Below are positions 1 through 8,547 of a stretch of 41,724 nt of DNA, piece after piece. A program made the translations under genes and the position numbers. The notes beneath the pieces were generated by a model that did no database searches, was not told the origin of the DNA, and was given only the letters and a program-made list of their open reading frames with translations. The DNA is from Balneolaceae bacterium (lineage in GTDB: Bacteria; Bacteroidota; Rhodothermia; Balneolales; Cyclonatronaceae), in assembly GCA_007694035.1 (NCBI GenBank), contig RECM01000088.1, positions 1 to 41,724 on the forward strand, in the 5' to 3' direction. Every line of letters starts with the position of its first letter. The stretch's first letter is position 1.

Positions 1-2
1 AA

Positions 3-428
3 CCGGTGCACATTGGCGAAACAGGTTGGGCTACCACCTCTAATGAACACTATGGTGAAGGCGGTGCAAATGCTATTGATGAATACAAGGCAGGTATTTA
101 CCATCGGCTGATAAGAGACTGGTCCGACGAAAATAATGTGACCGTTTTCTATTTTGAAGCATTTGATGAACCCTGGAAAGATGCACAGAACCCATTGGGA
201 TCCGAAAATCATTTTGGATTGATAAACCTGCAGGCTCAGGCAAAGTATACCATCTGGGATCTTGTGGATGCGGGAATCTTTGATGGACTTACAAGAGATG
301 GAATGCCAATCACAAAAACATATAATGGTGATCTGGATTCATTGCTTCAGGATGTGCTCGTGCCCCCTACAGATGCAGAGATCAGGGCTCGTTTAGAAGA
401 AAGGTTGAGACAACAAGAAGTGGAATAG
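3..428 (+). CDS. GH17-type beta-1,3-glucanase-like protein, C-terminal part (5' end outside window)
   Basis: This is the last roughly 140 codons of a glycoside hydrolase family 17-like protein; the reading frame is open to the left edge. The fragment begins at the nucleophile motif (GETGWAT, Glu at about nt 18-20) and keeps the following barrel strand motif FYFEAFDEPWK. Both are also present in the two complete GH17 genes downstream. The proton-donor motif (VGNE) must lie outside the window. A charged tail (RARLEERLRQQEVE) follows the barrel. GH17 enzymes cleave or transglycosylate beta-1,3-glucans such as laminarin. It is followed on the same strand by a sugar symporter and two more GH17 genes, which suggests a shared substrate. 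Localisation cannot be judged without the N-terminus. Confidence 0.8.
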   Translation, partial: PVHIGETGWATTSNEHYGEGGANAIDEYKAGIYHRLIRDWSDENNVTVFYFEAFDEPWKDAQNPLGSENHFGLINLQAQAKYTIWDLVDAGIFDGLTRDGMPITKTYNGDLDSLLQDVLVPPTDAEIRARLEERLRQQEVE

Positions 429-565
429 CCAGACTGTAGAATTTGCAAATCAAGCAATGATTCCATCTGATTGCATCGACTCGTTTCAGGGATGTAAAAA
501 GAGTGCAAAAACGGGGAGTCATCGGGCGATTCGACGTAACTATTGAATTAAAAGGATCTAGACCA

Positions 566-1996
566 ATGGCAATAACAGCAACTACGAACAGGGGAAAGGT
601 GCCGTTCCTCCAAAAAGCGTCGTTCGGCGCCGGCCACCTTGTACTTAACCTTTTGCCCGGAGCATTAGGTGTCTTTATGTTCTTTCTGCTAACGGCTTTT
701 GGTATGGATCCGTTTCTTGCCGGTTTGCTAGGTGGGCTGCCCAGACTTTTCGATGCCCTGACAGACCCTATAATGGGATTTATTTCCGATAACACGAATA
801 CTCAATGGGGACGTCGTCGGCCATATATTTTTATTGGTGCGATATTGAGCGGCATATTTTTCGTTTTACTTTGGCAGCTTGACGAAACCAATTCCGTAAC
901 CTACAATTTTTGGTATTTCCTGATCATGTCGATGGTTTTTCTGGTTGGGAATACGATGTTTGCAACGCCATTAATCGGCCTTGGCTATGAAATGACAGAC
1001 GACTACAAGGAGCGTACCCGGTTAATGGCTTTTTCTCAAACCATTGGCCAGATTGCATGGATGATAGTTCCATGGTTCTGGGTGCTCGTTGCCAACCCTA
1101 ATCTATTTGCGAGTCAGGCAGCTGGTGTTCGGCAACTGTCAATTTTGGTTGGGGTGGCCTGTGTACTTTTAGGTTTATTGCCGGCAATATTTTGCAGGGG
1201 AATCGACAGCGATAAAATTAAAAACAGAAAAGAGCTATCCTTTAAAACCATTTTTTCAAATCTCAAATCTCTTCTTGAAGGAATCCTGTTAATTGCTAAA
1301 AACAAGCCATTTGCCAGACTTTGTGGCGCCACGTTTCTTGTTTTTAACGGTTTTCAAATGGTCGCATCATTCAGCTTTTTCATTATCGTTTTTTACATGT
1401 TTAACGGTAACTATGAAATGGCTGGAAACTGGCCGGCATGGTTCTCTACCATTACCGCCATTACAACCGCTTTTTTGGTAATTCCTATTGTATCCAAAAT
1501 CGCGGAAATGACTGGTAAGAGAAATGCATTTATAATTTCTACAACTCTTTCTATTATTGGATACATCCTGAAATGGTGGGGCTTTAACCCGGACAATCCC
1601 TGGCTGATGTTTATGCCCATACCATTCATGGCGTTTGGCCTTGGAGGGTTGTTTACACTCATGTTGAGTATGACAGCTGATGTTTGTGACCTTGATGAAC
1701 TCAAAAATGGAATGCCCAGAAAAGAAGGTACATTCGGGGCCATCTACTGGTGGATGGTAAAAGTTGGACAGGCTTTAGCACTTGTTTTGGGTGGTCTGGT
1801 GCTGAAACTTGTTGGTTTTGATCAAAATGCTGCCACCCAATCTGTCGAAACACTCACAAACCTGCGTATAGCAGACATCGTAATTCCTGCAATAACCGCA
1901 GCTATGGCTATTTGGATTATGTGGGGTTACGACTTGTCGGAAAGGAAAGCAGAAAAAATTGGAAACGCATTGATTCGTCGCAGAGGCAAACTCTAA
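566..1996 (+). CDS. GPH-family (MelB-like) sugar:cation symporter
   Basis: A 476-residue polytopic membrane protein with about 12 hydrophobic segments. The family signature of glycoside-pentoside-hexuronide:cation symporters is clear near the N-terminus: DALTDPIMG, then SDNTNTQWGRRRPYI in the first cytoplasmic loop. The frame is open upstream to a GTG at 503. I chose ATG 566 because the residues before it are not membrane-like and an AAAGGA ribosome-binding-like stretch sits about 10 nt upstream. Members import glycosides or oligosaccharides with H+ or Na+. Between three GH17 genes it most plausibly brings short beta-1,3-glucan oligosaccharides into the cytoplasm; that substrate is an inference from context only. 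Confidence 0.88.
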   Translation: MAITATTNRGKVPFLQKASFGAGHLVLNLLPGALGVFMFFLLTAFGMDPFLAGLLGGLPRLFDALTDPIMGFISDNTNTQWGRRRPYIFIGAILSGIFFVLLWQLDETNSVTYNFWYFLIMSMVFLVGNTMFATPLIGLGYEMTDDYKERTRLMAFSQTIGQIAWMIVPWFWVLVANPNLFASQAAGVRQLSILVGVACVLLGLLPAIFCRGIDSDKIKNRKELSFKTIFSNLKSLLEGILLIAKNKPFARLCGATFLVFNGFQMVASFSFFIIVFYMFNGNYEMAGNWPAWFSTITAITTAFLVIPIVSKIAEMTGKRNAFIISTTLSIIGYILKWWGFNPDNPWLMFMPIPFMAFGLGGLFTLMLSMTADVCDLDELKNGMPRKEGTFGAIYWWMVKVGQALALVLGGLVLKLVGFDQNAATQSVETLTNLRIADIVIPAITAAMAIWIMWGYDLSERKAEKIGNALIRRRGKL

Positions 1997-2027
1997 CAGT
2001 ATTCACTAACCCGTAAAGATTACGTAA

Positions 2028-2936
2028 ATGTCATATAGAAAAGAAAAATTCCAAAATTTCAGGGGAACTGATGTTCCCGATCAAATACAACTTTTGAAAG
2101 AGATGTCGGGCGACGATCTCAAAAAAACATTCAGGGAAATACTTGAAGATGGTGTGCATGGTTTTTGTTACAGCCTTTACGAAGAGGGCCAAAAACCCGG
2201 AGATGTTATTTCAGCTGAGCAGATACGCAGAAGGATGACCATCCTCCAGCCTCATACAAGCTGGATTCGCTCTTTTTCCTGTATCGAAGGTAACGAGAAC
2301 ATTCCAAAAATTGCCAAAGAAATGGGAATGAACACACTTGTTGGTGCATGGCTTGGCGATGACCCTGAAAAAAACCGGGAAGAAATCGACGCTCTTGTCC
2401 AACTGGCCAGGGAGGGATATGTGGATATCGCCGCAGTAGGTAACGAGGTATTATACAGAAAAGAACTTACCGAAGATGAACTTCTTGGGTACATTGCTGA
2501 GGTAAAAGAAAAACTGCCTGATATTCCGGTCGGTTATGTCGATGCCTATTATGAGTTTTTTAAAAGGCCCAGGTTAGCAGAAGCATCCGATGTAATTCTC
2601 TGTAACTGTTATCCTTTTTGGGAAGGTACTGCGCTTGAACATTCGCTTGATCACATGAGGCACATGTTCCAGCTTGCGCTGGATGCCGGTAATGGCAAAA
2701 GGGTAATTATAACAGAAACCGGATGGCCAAGTGATGGCCAACCTCTTGGTGGCGCTCAGCCATCAACCGTTAATGCGATGAAATATTTCATCAGTGCACA
2801 ACTCTGGGCAAATGCCAACAATATTGAATCATTCTATTTTTCTTCATTCGACGAGTCCTGGAAAGTCGGCAATGAGGGAGATGTTGGCGCATTCTGGGGT
2901 GTATGGGATAGTAATGGTAAGCCAAAATTTTTCTGA
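2028..2936 (+). CDS. GH17-type beta-1,3-glucanase/transglycosylase-like protein (complete, no signal peptide)
   Basis: A 302-residue single-domain TIM-barrel protein. The probable acid/base is Glu140 in AAVGNEVLYR and the probable nucleophile is Glu230 in ITETGWPSDG. The strand motif FYFSSFDESWK follows the nucleophile as in its neighbours. There is no hydrophobic leader, so the enzyme is predicted to be cytoplasmic, unlike most secreted laminarinases. Its TGA overlaps the ATG of the next gene by one base (TGATG at 2934-2938), so the two are probably translationally coupled. Together with the symporter upstream, a role in intracellular breakdown or rearrangement of imported beta-1,3-gluco-oligosaccharides is likely. 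Whether it hydrolyses or transglycosylates cannot be seen. Confidence 0.85.
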   Translation: MSYRKEKFQNFRGTDVPDQIQLLKEMSGDDLKKTFREILEDGVHGFCYSLYEEGQKPGDVISAEQIRRRMTILQPHTSWIRSFSCIEGNENIPKIAKEMGMNTLVGAWLGDDPEKNREEIDALVQLAREGYVDIAAVGNEVLYRKELTEDELLGYIAEVKEKLPDIPVGYVDAYYEFFKRPRLAEASDVILCNCYPFWEGTALEHSLDHMRHMFQLALDAGNGKRVIITETGWPSDGQPLGGAQPSTVNAMKYFISAQLWANANNIESFYFSSFDESWKVGNEGDVGAFWGVWDSNGKPKFF

Positions 2937-3880
2937 TGGATACGTTTAAAAAGCTTGGTATTCCAGCGGCTGCAGGTATTTGTTATTCCGGGTTTCGCGA
3001 CGGACAATATCCCGGTGGTACCTATCCAACGTACGATCAGGTTCTTGAGGATCTGCTGATTCTGCAGCCACGCTGGAAATACCTTCGGATGTATGATGTA
3101 GATGAACATGCAAAAACAACGCTTGAGGTAATCAGAAATGAAAAGCTTGATTTCAAGATGTTGCTCGGCGCATATATCGAAGGAGAGATGAACAATTTTA
3201 ACTGCCCTTGGGGCGGGGGCCTTTTCACTGAAAAGGAAATTGAGGCCAACAGGGCATTGAACAAGGGCAAAATCAAACGCTTAATTGAGCTTGCCCATGA
3301 ATATCCCGATATCGTATTCTCCCTGTCGGTGGGAAATGAAGCCTGTGTTGAATGGACGGATCACTATGTTCATGAAGACCAGGTTTTGGAGTATGTACAT
3401 GAGGTAAGAAAAGCGGTGAAACTGCCGGTTACTTTCTGCGAAAATTATGTTCCCTGGCTCCACAAACTGGGAAAACTGGCAGAAGGGATTGATTTTATTT
3501 CTATTCACACGTATCCGGTATGGGAGTACAGGCATATAGATGAGGCAATTGATTACACCAAACAAAATTATTACGCGGTTGCCCAAAAATATCCTCACAA
3601 GCCGGTTGTTATTACAGAAGCAGGGTGGGCCACCAATTCAAATGGACGCGGCATAAACCCGGAATTTGTAAATGAAACCTACCAGAAGATGTACTTCGAA
3701 AAGCTGATGCTCTGGGTGGAAAAAGAAGGAATTTTAACGTTCTTTTTCGAAGCTTTTGATGAAGCCTGGAAAGGGTCGCCGGAGCCGCTCGAACCGGAAA
3801 AGCACTGGGGCCTCTACAAAAAAGACCGCACACCTAAGCTTGCCATGCGAGCTTATAAAGAACAAAATACCGGCAATTGA
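2936..3880 (+). CDS. GH17-type beta-1,3-glucanase/transglycosylase-like protein (second complete copy)
   Basis: A 314-residue paralogue of the gene before it. Predicted acid/base Glu135 lies in SLSVGNEACVEW, nucleophile Glu228 in VVITEAGWATNS, and the motif FFFEAFDEAWK follows. It is closer to the truncated first gene of the window (GWAT..., FEAFDE.WK, H.GL) than to the middle paralogue. No signal peptide is visible, so it should be cytoplasmic. The start codon overlaps the stop of the preceding gene. Three non-identical GH17 enzymes beside one transporter suggest divided roles, for example on chain ends, branches or lengths; this is inferred. Confidence 0.85.
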   Translation: MDTFKKLGIPAAAGICYSGFRDGQYPGGTYPTYDQVLEDLLILQPRWKYLRMYDVDEHAKTTLEVIRNEKLDFKMLLGAYIEGEMNNFNCPWGGGLFTEKEIEANRALNKGKIKRLIELAHEYPDIVFSLSVGNEACVEWTDHYVHEDQVLEYVHEVRKAVKLPVTFCENYVPWLHKLGKLAEGIDFISIHTYPVWEYRHIDEAIDYTKQNYYAVAQKYPHKPVVITEAGWATNSNGRGINPEFVNETYQKMYFEKLMLWVEKEGILTFFFEAFDEAWKGSPEPLEPEKHWGLYKKDRTPKLAMRAYKEQNTGN

Positions 3881-3988
3881 TAACAGCGGTGTACTATGGA
3901 TCAAAAAGGAATTATCCCGAAAAGCAAGCAGGATGTGGTAATTTTAATTAAATTGAAATAGTAGTACGCTTCATATAGAAAGGATGAT

Positions 3989-4618
3989 ATGAATCTTGAA
4001 TTATTGATACTACTTCTTGGAGCTATCCTCGTATTACTTTCAATTTTGGGCGGTATTAAGTTCAGCTCAAATCGATCAGGAGTTTATGTATTTGTAACAT
4101 TGGGTGTTATCGGTATCAGCCTGATAAGCTATGGAGGATTTACCTATGGCTTGCTTAATCAAATGGGTCAGATGGAACATGTTGTTACTGCTTCAAAACT
4201 TAAAGTTGAATACCCTGTTCAGCGGGTTCAGGTAATCTCTCCGGTAGAAAATGAACGTGTTCGCTGCCGTGTGCTTACAATGGGCGTTTATCCTGAAGGG
4301 CATGAAAAAGATATCTGGGTCCTGCTGCGCCCTTCCGACGATTTTTATTATCCACAATCAGATCATACCAATACCTCGTTTAAGCGTAATGGAGAATGGC
4401 AGGTTATAACACGGTTTGGGGGGTCGAAAGATGAGCATTTCGATATTATTGTGTATGAAACCGATGCCGCCGCTTCCCGGTTTTTCACTTCAACGATTGA
4501 AGAATGGAAAAGCAACTTGTTTTATCCGGGCCTTACTGATGATGAAATTCCTGAATCTGCCAACGAAGTTGACCGCATTACGGTAAGCCTTCAGGAAGAT
4601 TGCAGGGGGGTATTCTGA
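3989..4618 (+). CDS. Conserved-looking membrane protein of unknown function, two N-terminal TM segments
   Basis: I do not recognise this 209-residue protein as a named family. Two hydrophobic segments (about residues 3-23 and 31-56) are followed by about 150 mostly polar residues rich in beta-type sequence (VQVISPVENERVRCRV, DIWVLLRPSDDFYYPQ), probably one soluble beta-sandwich-like domain. A GAAAGGATGAT stretch directly before ATG 3989 acts as a plausible ribosome-binding site. It lies 108 bp after the GH17 pair on the same strand and shares their A+T-rich composition, so it may belong to the same acquired block. No catalytic motif is visible. Confidence 0.65.
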   Translation: MNLELLILLLGAILVLLSILGGIKFSSNRSGVYVFVTLGVIGISLISYGGFTYGLLNQMGQMEHVVTASKLKVEYPVQRVQVISPVENERVRCRVLTMGVYPEGHEKDIWVLLRPSDDFYYPQSDHTNTSFKRNGEWQVITRFGGSKDEHFDIIVYETDAAASRFFTSTIEEWKSNLFYPGLTDDEIPESANEVDRITVSLQEDCRGVF

Positions 4619-4695
4619 TTCCTCTATTTTGTAGAATGCCTTGTTCCCGGTCAGAGCCGCGGGCGTAGCATTCTTTCCGATTTCAGCGGAGTGAA

Positions 4696-5841
4696 CTAAT
4701 CCCGATGCATCCGGGATTGAAGTTCATCAGCTGCAGGCTCGGCAGACGGTTGTGTGAAATAGAAGGCTGTTCCCTTGTCAATGGCTGTCTCCAATCGAAT
4801 TGAACCGCCACCGCGTTCAATCAGGCTTTTCGTGATCAGAAGCCCGAGTCCGCTGCCTTTCTCGTTCATGGTGCCCGGTCGTGATTTCATGTGCTCTATT
4901 TCGAAAATATTCCCGGCGTTTTCCTGGTCCATGCCAATGCCCCGGTCAATCACACCCAATTCGGTAAGATGCCCGTTCGCAGCAGCTGTAATGGTTATGG
5001 TACCCCCCGGATTTGAGAATTTGATGGCGTTTGAGAACAGGTTTCTCAGCACTGTCTGAAGTGCATTCAGGTCGGTAAACATAAGCACGCTTTCGTCGGC
5101 CCGAATTTCGAAGCGGATATCTTTCTTACGGGAAACAGCATCGTACAATTCAATATTTTCCGTAACCACATCGCGGATGCGGATCGGTTGCGGATTGAAC
5201 TCGATCTGCCCGCGTTCCACGATTGTCCACTGCAGCAGATTTTCAAGCAGATTGAAAAATTTATTGGCCGACTGATGGATCATCCCTATATATTCGCTGA
5301 TCTCATCTTTTTCAAGGGTATCGTACTCATCGTGCAGCAATTGGGTAAGGCCCAGAAGCCCCTGGAACGGACTTCTCAGATCATGGGAAATGATGGAGAA
5401 AAGTCTGTCTTTGTTCGCGTTATGACGGTTCATCTGCTCATTCTGCCCTTCAATAGTATCCCTGTAGGCCTTGATTTCAAGCTGTGTCTTAACCCGGGCC
5501 AGCAGCTCCGATTTCTGGAACGGTTTGGTAATATAATCGCTGGCGCCCAGACCGAACCCCTTCACGATCTCGTCGGCGTCACTCTTGCCCGTCAGAAAAA
5601 TGATGGAGATGTCCTTGTAGTCGGGGTTCGACTTGATCTGGGTGCAGACTTCAAAACCATCCATTTCAGGCATCATTATGTCGAGCAATATCAGATCGGG
5701 CTTGGCTTTATCGATAGTGGCAAGCGCCTGTTTACCGCTGGTGGCCGCAGCCGTCTCATACCCTTCGTTTTTCAGGATATTGCCAAGAACCTGCAGGTTT
5801 TTAGGGATGTCGTCGACGATCAGGATTAGTGGATTTTGCAT
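4696..5841 (-). CDS. Response-regulator receiver/histidine kinase hybrid (REC-HisKA-HATPase)
   Basis: A 381-residue soluble signalling protein. The receiver domain is N-terminal: acidic pair Asp10-Asp11, phosphoacceptor Asp54 in LILLDIMMPEMDG and Lys106 in ITKPF. A short coiled linker leads to a HisKA dimerisation domain with His153 (FSIISHDLRSPFQG). The ATPase domain follows, with the N box (LRNLFSNAIKFS), the G1 box DRGIGM (299-304) and the G2 box GSGLGL (329-334). No membrane segment or sensor domain is present, so input probably arrives by phosphotransfer onto Asp54. The next gene upstream on the same strand, 85 bp away, is a PAS kinase without a receiver. The stop codon lies in a hairpin (AATCCCG...CGGGATT, about 4698-4718). 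Confidence 0.9.
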   Translation of the reverse strand: MQNPLILIVDDIPKNLQVLGNILKNEGYETAAATSGKQALATIDKAKPDLILLDIMMPEMDGFEVCTQIKSNPDYKDISIIFLTGKSDADEIVKGFGLGASDYITKPFQKSELLARVKTQLEIKAYRDTIEGQNEQMNRHNANKDRLFSIISHDLRSPFQGLLGLTQLLHDEYDTLEKDEISEYIGMIHQSANKFFNLLENLLQWTIVERGQIEFNPQPIRIRDVVTENIELYDAVSRKKDIRFEIRADESVLMFTDLNALQTVLRNLFSNAIKFSNPGGTITITAAANGHLTELGVIDRGIGMDQENAGNIFEIEHMKSRPGTMNEKGSGLGLLITKSLIERGGGSIRLETAIDKGTAFYFTQPSAEPAADELQSRMHRD

Positions 5842-5926
5842 GGTTTATAGCTTTGAATACATCCGTTTATTCGGTAAAAAAAGTTTGGAAGCACGTTTAA
5901 AAACATCCTGCCAACATAGTAATACC

Positions 5927-8392
5927 TCAAATAGACGCTTTTTGTTTAATGTCGTTATAAAGTTTCTCAAAAAAATTGATAGTACCCGGCAGCCGCTCTA
6001 CATCGAAAGATTCAACCTGATCAAGCAGAAGTGCGGCATAACTGCTTATCTCCCGGTTTCTGCTGCTGATGCCCAGACTTTCGAGTTTCCGGCCGAACGC
6101 CCGGGCATTGCTCATAATCAGGGTGTTTCTGAGCCTCTCCCAGTCGTTCTCATGGAGCTGACGCAATCGATTTAATAATTCATCGGTATTGCCGGCACCG
6201 TCATCGTCGCTGTACGTTCGTTCAGCAGGCACAGGCGGCAGGTTGCCAGGGATGTTATGGCCGCTATCCGTAACAGAGAAACCGGATATGGGAACGTCTG
6301 ACCCGGTAAGGGCACCGGTGTCAGGCTTTGGTGTTTCGATGCCGGGAGCAGTCGATTCAGGCCGTTCATACCTGTTCATCCAGCCCGATTGCACCTCGCC
6401 GGCAGAAGTTTCCGGAATGCACTCAACCCCGGGAATCCGTATGGTAAATGTGCTGCCTTTGCCGGGGGCACTCACCACGCCGATGGAACCACCCATCTTT
6501 TGTGTGAGCCGTTTGGTGATGGTAAGCCCAAGGCCGGTTCCACCGTACTTGCGGTTGCTCTGCCCGCTCTGCTGCCTGAACGATTCAAAAATGATTTTTT
6601 GCTGCGACGGTTCAATTCCAATACCGGTATCCTCAACGGAGATAATGAGGTTGGTTCTGTTTTTCGAAGAATCGCGTTTGTCCGTACGCACTTTCACCCT
6701 TACATAACCCTGTCCCGTGAATTTGATGGCATTTCCAATCAGGTTGAGCAGAATCTGCCGGATACGGATTTCATCAAGTATCAATTTGCGGGGCATATCA
6801 GGGGCGACTTCGGCACGGAATGTAATCTTCTTCTGAAGCAGCTGCAGGCTGAAAATACTCTCGATTTCGCGGAGCAGGCTGTGTATGTCTACAACATCGT
6901 GCTGCAGCTCGATCCGTCCGGACTCAATCTTGGAAAGGTCGAGGATGTCGTTGATTAGCTGAAGCAGGTTCTGGCCGCTGGACCTGATGTTTTCGAGGTA
7001 ATGCCTGTTTTTCGGGTCCTGGATATTGGAGCCCAGCAGGTCGGCAAACCCGAGGATGCCGTTAAGGGGTGTCCGGATTTCATGGCTGATATTGGCCAGG
7101 AATTCGGATTTTGCCTTGTCGGCCAGTTCTGCCCTCTCCTTGGCACGTTTCAGGTCATTGATATATTTCCGGCGCTCTCTTATATCCTGCAGAATGGTTG
7201 CAATACATACTGGTTTTCCGGTCTGGGTATCCCTTACCAGGAAAAGGGTTTGGCGTACGGCGACCGGTGCCCCGGTCACCTGGTTGATCATAGTGGTTTC
7301 ACCGGTCCATAAACCCTTGTCAAACACTTTTGGGAGTGCTTTTCTGCGGAGCAGTTTGGCCCCGTCTGGTGTGTACAATTTCTCGAGCGGCTTGCCGAGA
7401 ACATGGTCGGCCGTGCGGATTCCCAAAAGATTACAGCCCGACGGGTTGATGTAGATCAGGAGTTTATCCAGATCGCTCATTGCTATGAAATCGGAACTGT
7501 TTTCGACCAGGGATACGAATTTGAGCAGTTCCTCGTCCCGCCTTTTCCGGTTTGTGATGTCGCGCGATGACATGAGAATGGCGTAGGTCTCGCCCTCCCG
7601 GTTCATCAGTGGTTTGCCCAGGGTCTGAAACCAGAGGTAAGTGCCATTCGAGGCCCTGAAACGATATTCTGCCAGACTGATCTGCTGCTCGCCTTTTTTT
7701 ACACCATAGGTAAAAAGGCGGATAACATTTTTCCGGTCGTCGGGGTGAATATGATCGATGGCTTTGAGACCAAGCATCTGAATAGGCTGGTATCCCAGTG
7801 TTTTCTCGGCCGATGGCGACACATAGGTGTAATGGCCCTTCAGATCGAGCTGGCAGATGATATCCATGCTGTTGTCGGTGAGTACCTTGTGCATGTGCTC
7901 ACTTTCAAGCAGCGCTTCACGGGTTTTTTTAAGATCTGATATTTCAGCTGCCGAAATGTGTTGCTCACGAAATCCGGTACGATCGTAAGTAACACTCCGC
8001 AGAGAAAGCACGAACAGAGCGTCATCGTGTTCACCGGTCTCAACTTTCAGGGCGGTACAGTCCATGGCCAAAGTCTGGCCATCGCCATGCATCAGGTACA
8101 GGATGGATCGGTTCTGACCGTTAGTTACAAGTCCCTCAAAAAAATTATCAAACTCTGACAGGCTGCCGGTATCAAGGAAATGTCTGAACGGCTGATCAAG
8201 GAGGGTGCCTGTATTCAGACCTAACCGGTCGGCGGCATTCCCGTTCACATCAACGCTTACTCTGTGGCTGTTGAGTATAAATACTGCATCAGGCAGAAAG
8301 TTCAGGGATGCTGAAAGCGTTTCAGAGACCAGGTCTACAGCGGTGTCGCTTTGTTTACCGGTCCCGTCTGGCTCAATGTGGTTAGTTGCCAT
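5927..8392 (-). CDS. Multi-PAS sensor histidine kinase with C-terminal HPt-like helical tail
   Basis: An 821-residue cytoplasmic kinase. Three PAS-type sensor domains are visible at about residues 25-135, 160-285 (with the PAC-type end ILMSSRDITNRK) and 290-410 (with LQDIRERR). The HisKA domain has His437 in FLANISHEIRTPLNG. The HATPase domain has LIGNAIKFTG, EDTGIGIEP and GGTGLGLTITKRL. About 80 poorly conserved residues and a terminal helical segment (about 740-821) follow, resembling the tail that comes after the receiver in many hybrid kinases, but no receiver domain lies in between. The receiver is supplied separately by the adjacent gene. A pair of direct repeats (8450-8463, 8471-8484) lies just upstream of its start. 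Confidence 0.9.
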   Translation of the reverse strand: MATNHIEPDGTGKQSDTAVDLVSETLSASLNFLPDAVFILNSHRVSVDVNGNAADRLGLNTGTLLDQPFRHFLDTGSLSEFDNFFEGLVTNGQNRSILYLMHGDGQTLAMDCTALKVETGEHDDALFVLSLRSVTYDRTGFREQHISAAEISDLKKTREALLESEHMHKVLTDNSMDIICQLDLKGHYTYVSPSAEKTLGYQPIQMLGLKAIDHIHPDDRKNVIRLFTYGVKKGEQQISLAEYRFRASNGTYLWFQTLGKPLMNREGETYAILMSSRDITNRKRRDEELLKFVSLVENSSDFIAMSDLDKLLIYINPSGCNLLGIRTADHVLGKPLEKLYTPDGAKLLRRKALPKVFDKGLWTGETTMINQVTGAPVAVRQTLFLVRDTQTGKPVCIATILQDIRERRKYINDLKRAKERAELADKAKSEFLANISHEIRTPLNGILGFADLLGSNIQDPKNRHYLENIRSSGQNLLQLINDILDLSKIESGRIELQHDVVDIHSLLREIESIFSLQLLQKKITFRAEVAPDMPRKLILDEIRIRQILLNLIGNAIKFTGQGYVRVKVRTDKRDSSKNRTNLIISVEDTGIGIEPSQQKIIFESFRQQSGQSNRKYGGTGLGLTITKRLTQKMGGSIGVVSAPGKGSTFTIRIPGVECIPETSAGEVQSGWMNRYERPESTAPGIETPKPDTGALTGSDVPISGFSVTDSGHNIPGNLPPVPAERTYSDDDGAGNTDELLNRLRQLHENDWERLRNTLIMSNARAFGRKLESLGISSRNREISSYAALLLDQVESFDVERLPGTINFFEKLYNDIKQKASI

Positions 8393-8449
8393 GATCTCAC
8401 AAGCGGTTTGTCTGGACCCGTAAATTATAAAATTTTAAACTTAATACAG

Positions 8450-8484
8450 AGGGCATTGTTCCGCATACTTAGGGTATTGTTCCG
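8450..8484. promoter_or_regulatory. Two 14-bp direct repeats, 21-bp period, in the kinase/merC divergent promoter region
   Basis: AGGGCATTGTTCCG (8450-8463) and AGGGTATTGTTCCG (8471-8484) differ at one position and start 21 bp apart, i.e. two helical turns. Spacing like this is typical of sites bound by a dimer on one face of DNA, as for many response regulators. They lie about 60-90 bp before the PAS-kinase start and about 65-100 bp before merC, so either gene could be the target. The binding protein is unknown. Confidence 0.4.
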
Positions 8485-8499
8485 GTTTATATACTCAAT

Positions 8500-8514
8500 T
8501 GCAACATTGTTGCA
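8500..8514. promoter_or_regulatory. 15-bp palindrome, Fur/Zur-type operator candidate upstream of merC
   Basis: TGCAACATTGTTGCA is a perfect 7-1-7 palindrome, the geometry of Fur-superfamily (Fur, Zur, Mur) boxes. Its right half contains the TTG that would serve as the -33 element of the merC promoter, so bound repressor would block transcription. The spacing to the merC start codon is 33 bp. Which metal sensor binds it is inferred, not seen. Confidence 0.5.
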
Positions 8515-8540
8515 TTTAAATGGTTAATACGCTATCTTTC
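8510..8540 (+). promoter_or_regulatory. Candidate Bacteroidota-type promoter of merC
   Basis: TTG at 8510-8512, 20 bp, then TATCTTTC at 8533-8540, matching TTG-N(19-21)-TAnnTTTG with one mismatch in the -7 element. The transcript would begin within a few bases of the merC ATG, giving a very short or absent leader. It overlaps the palindrome at 8500-8514. Confidence 0.4.
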
Positions 8541-8547
8541 AGGCCGA

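Noticed and set aside
5188-5829. 213-codon plus-strand ORF opposite the REC-kinase
   Set aside because: Antisense shadow of a gene with clear receiver and kinase motifs.
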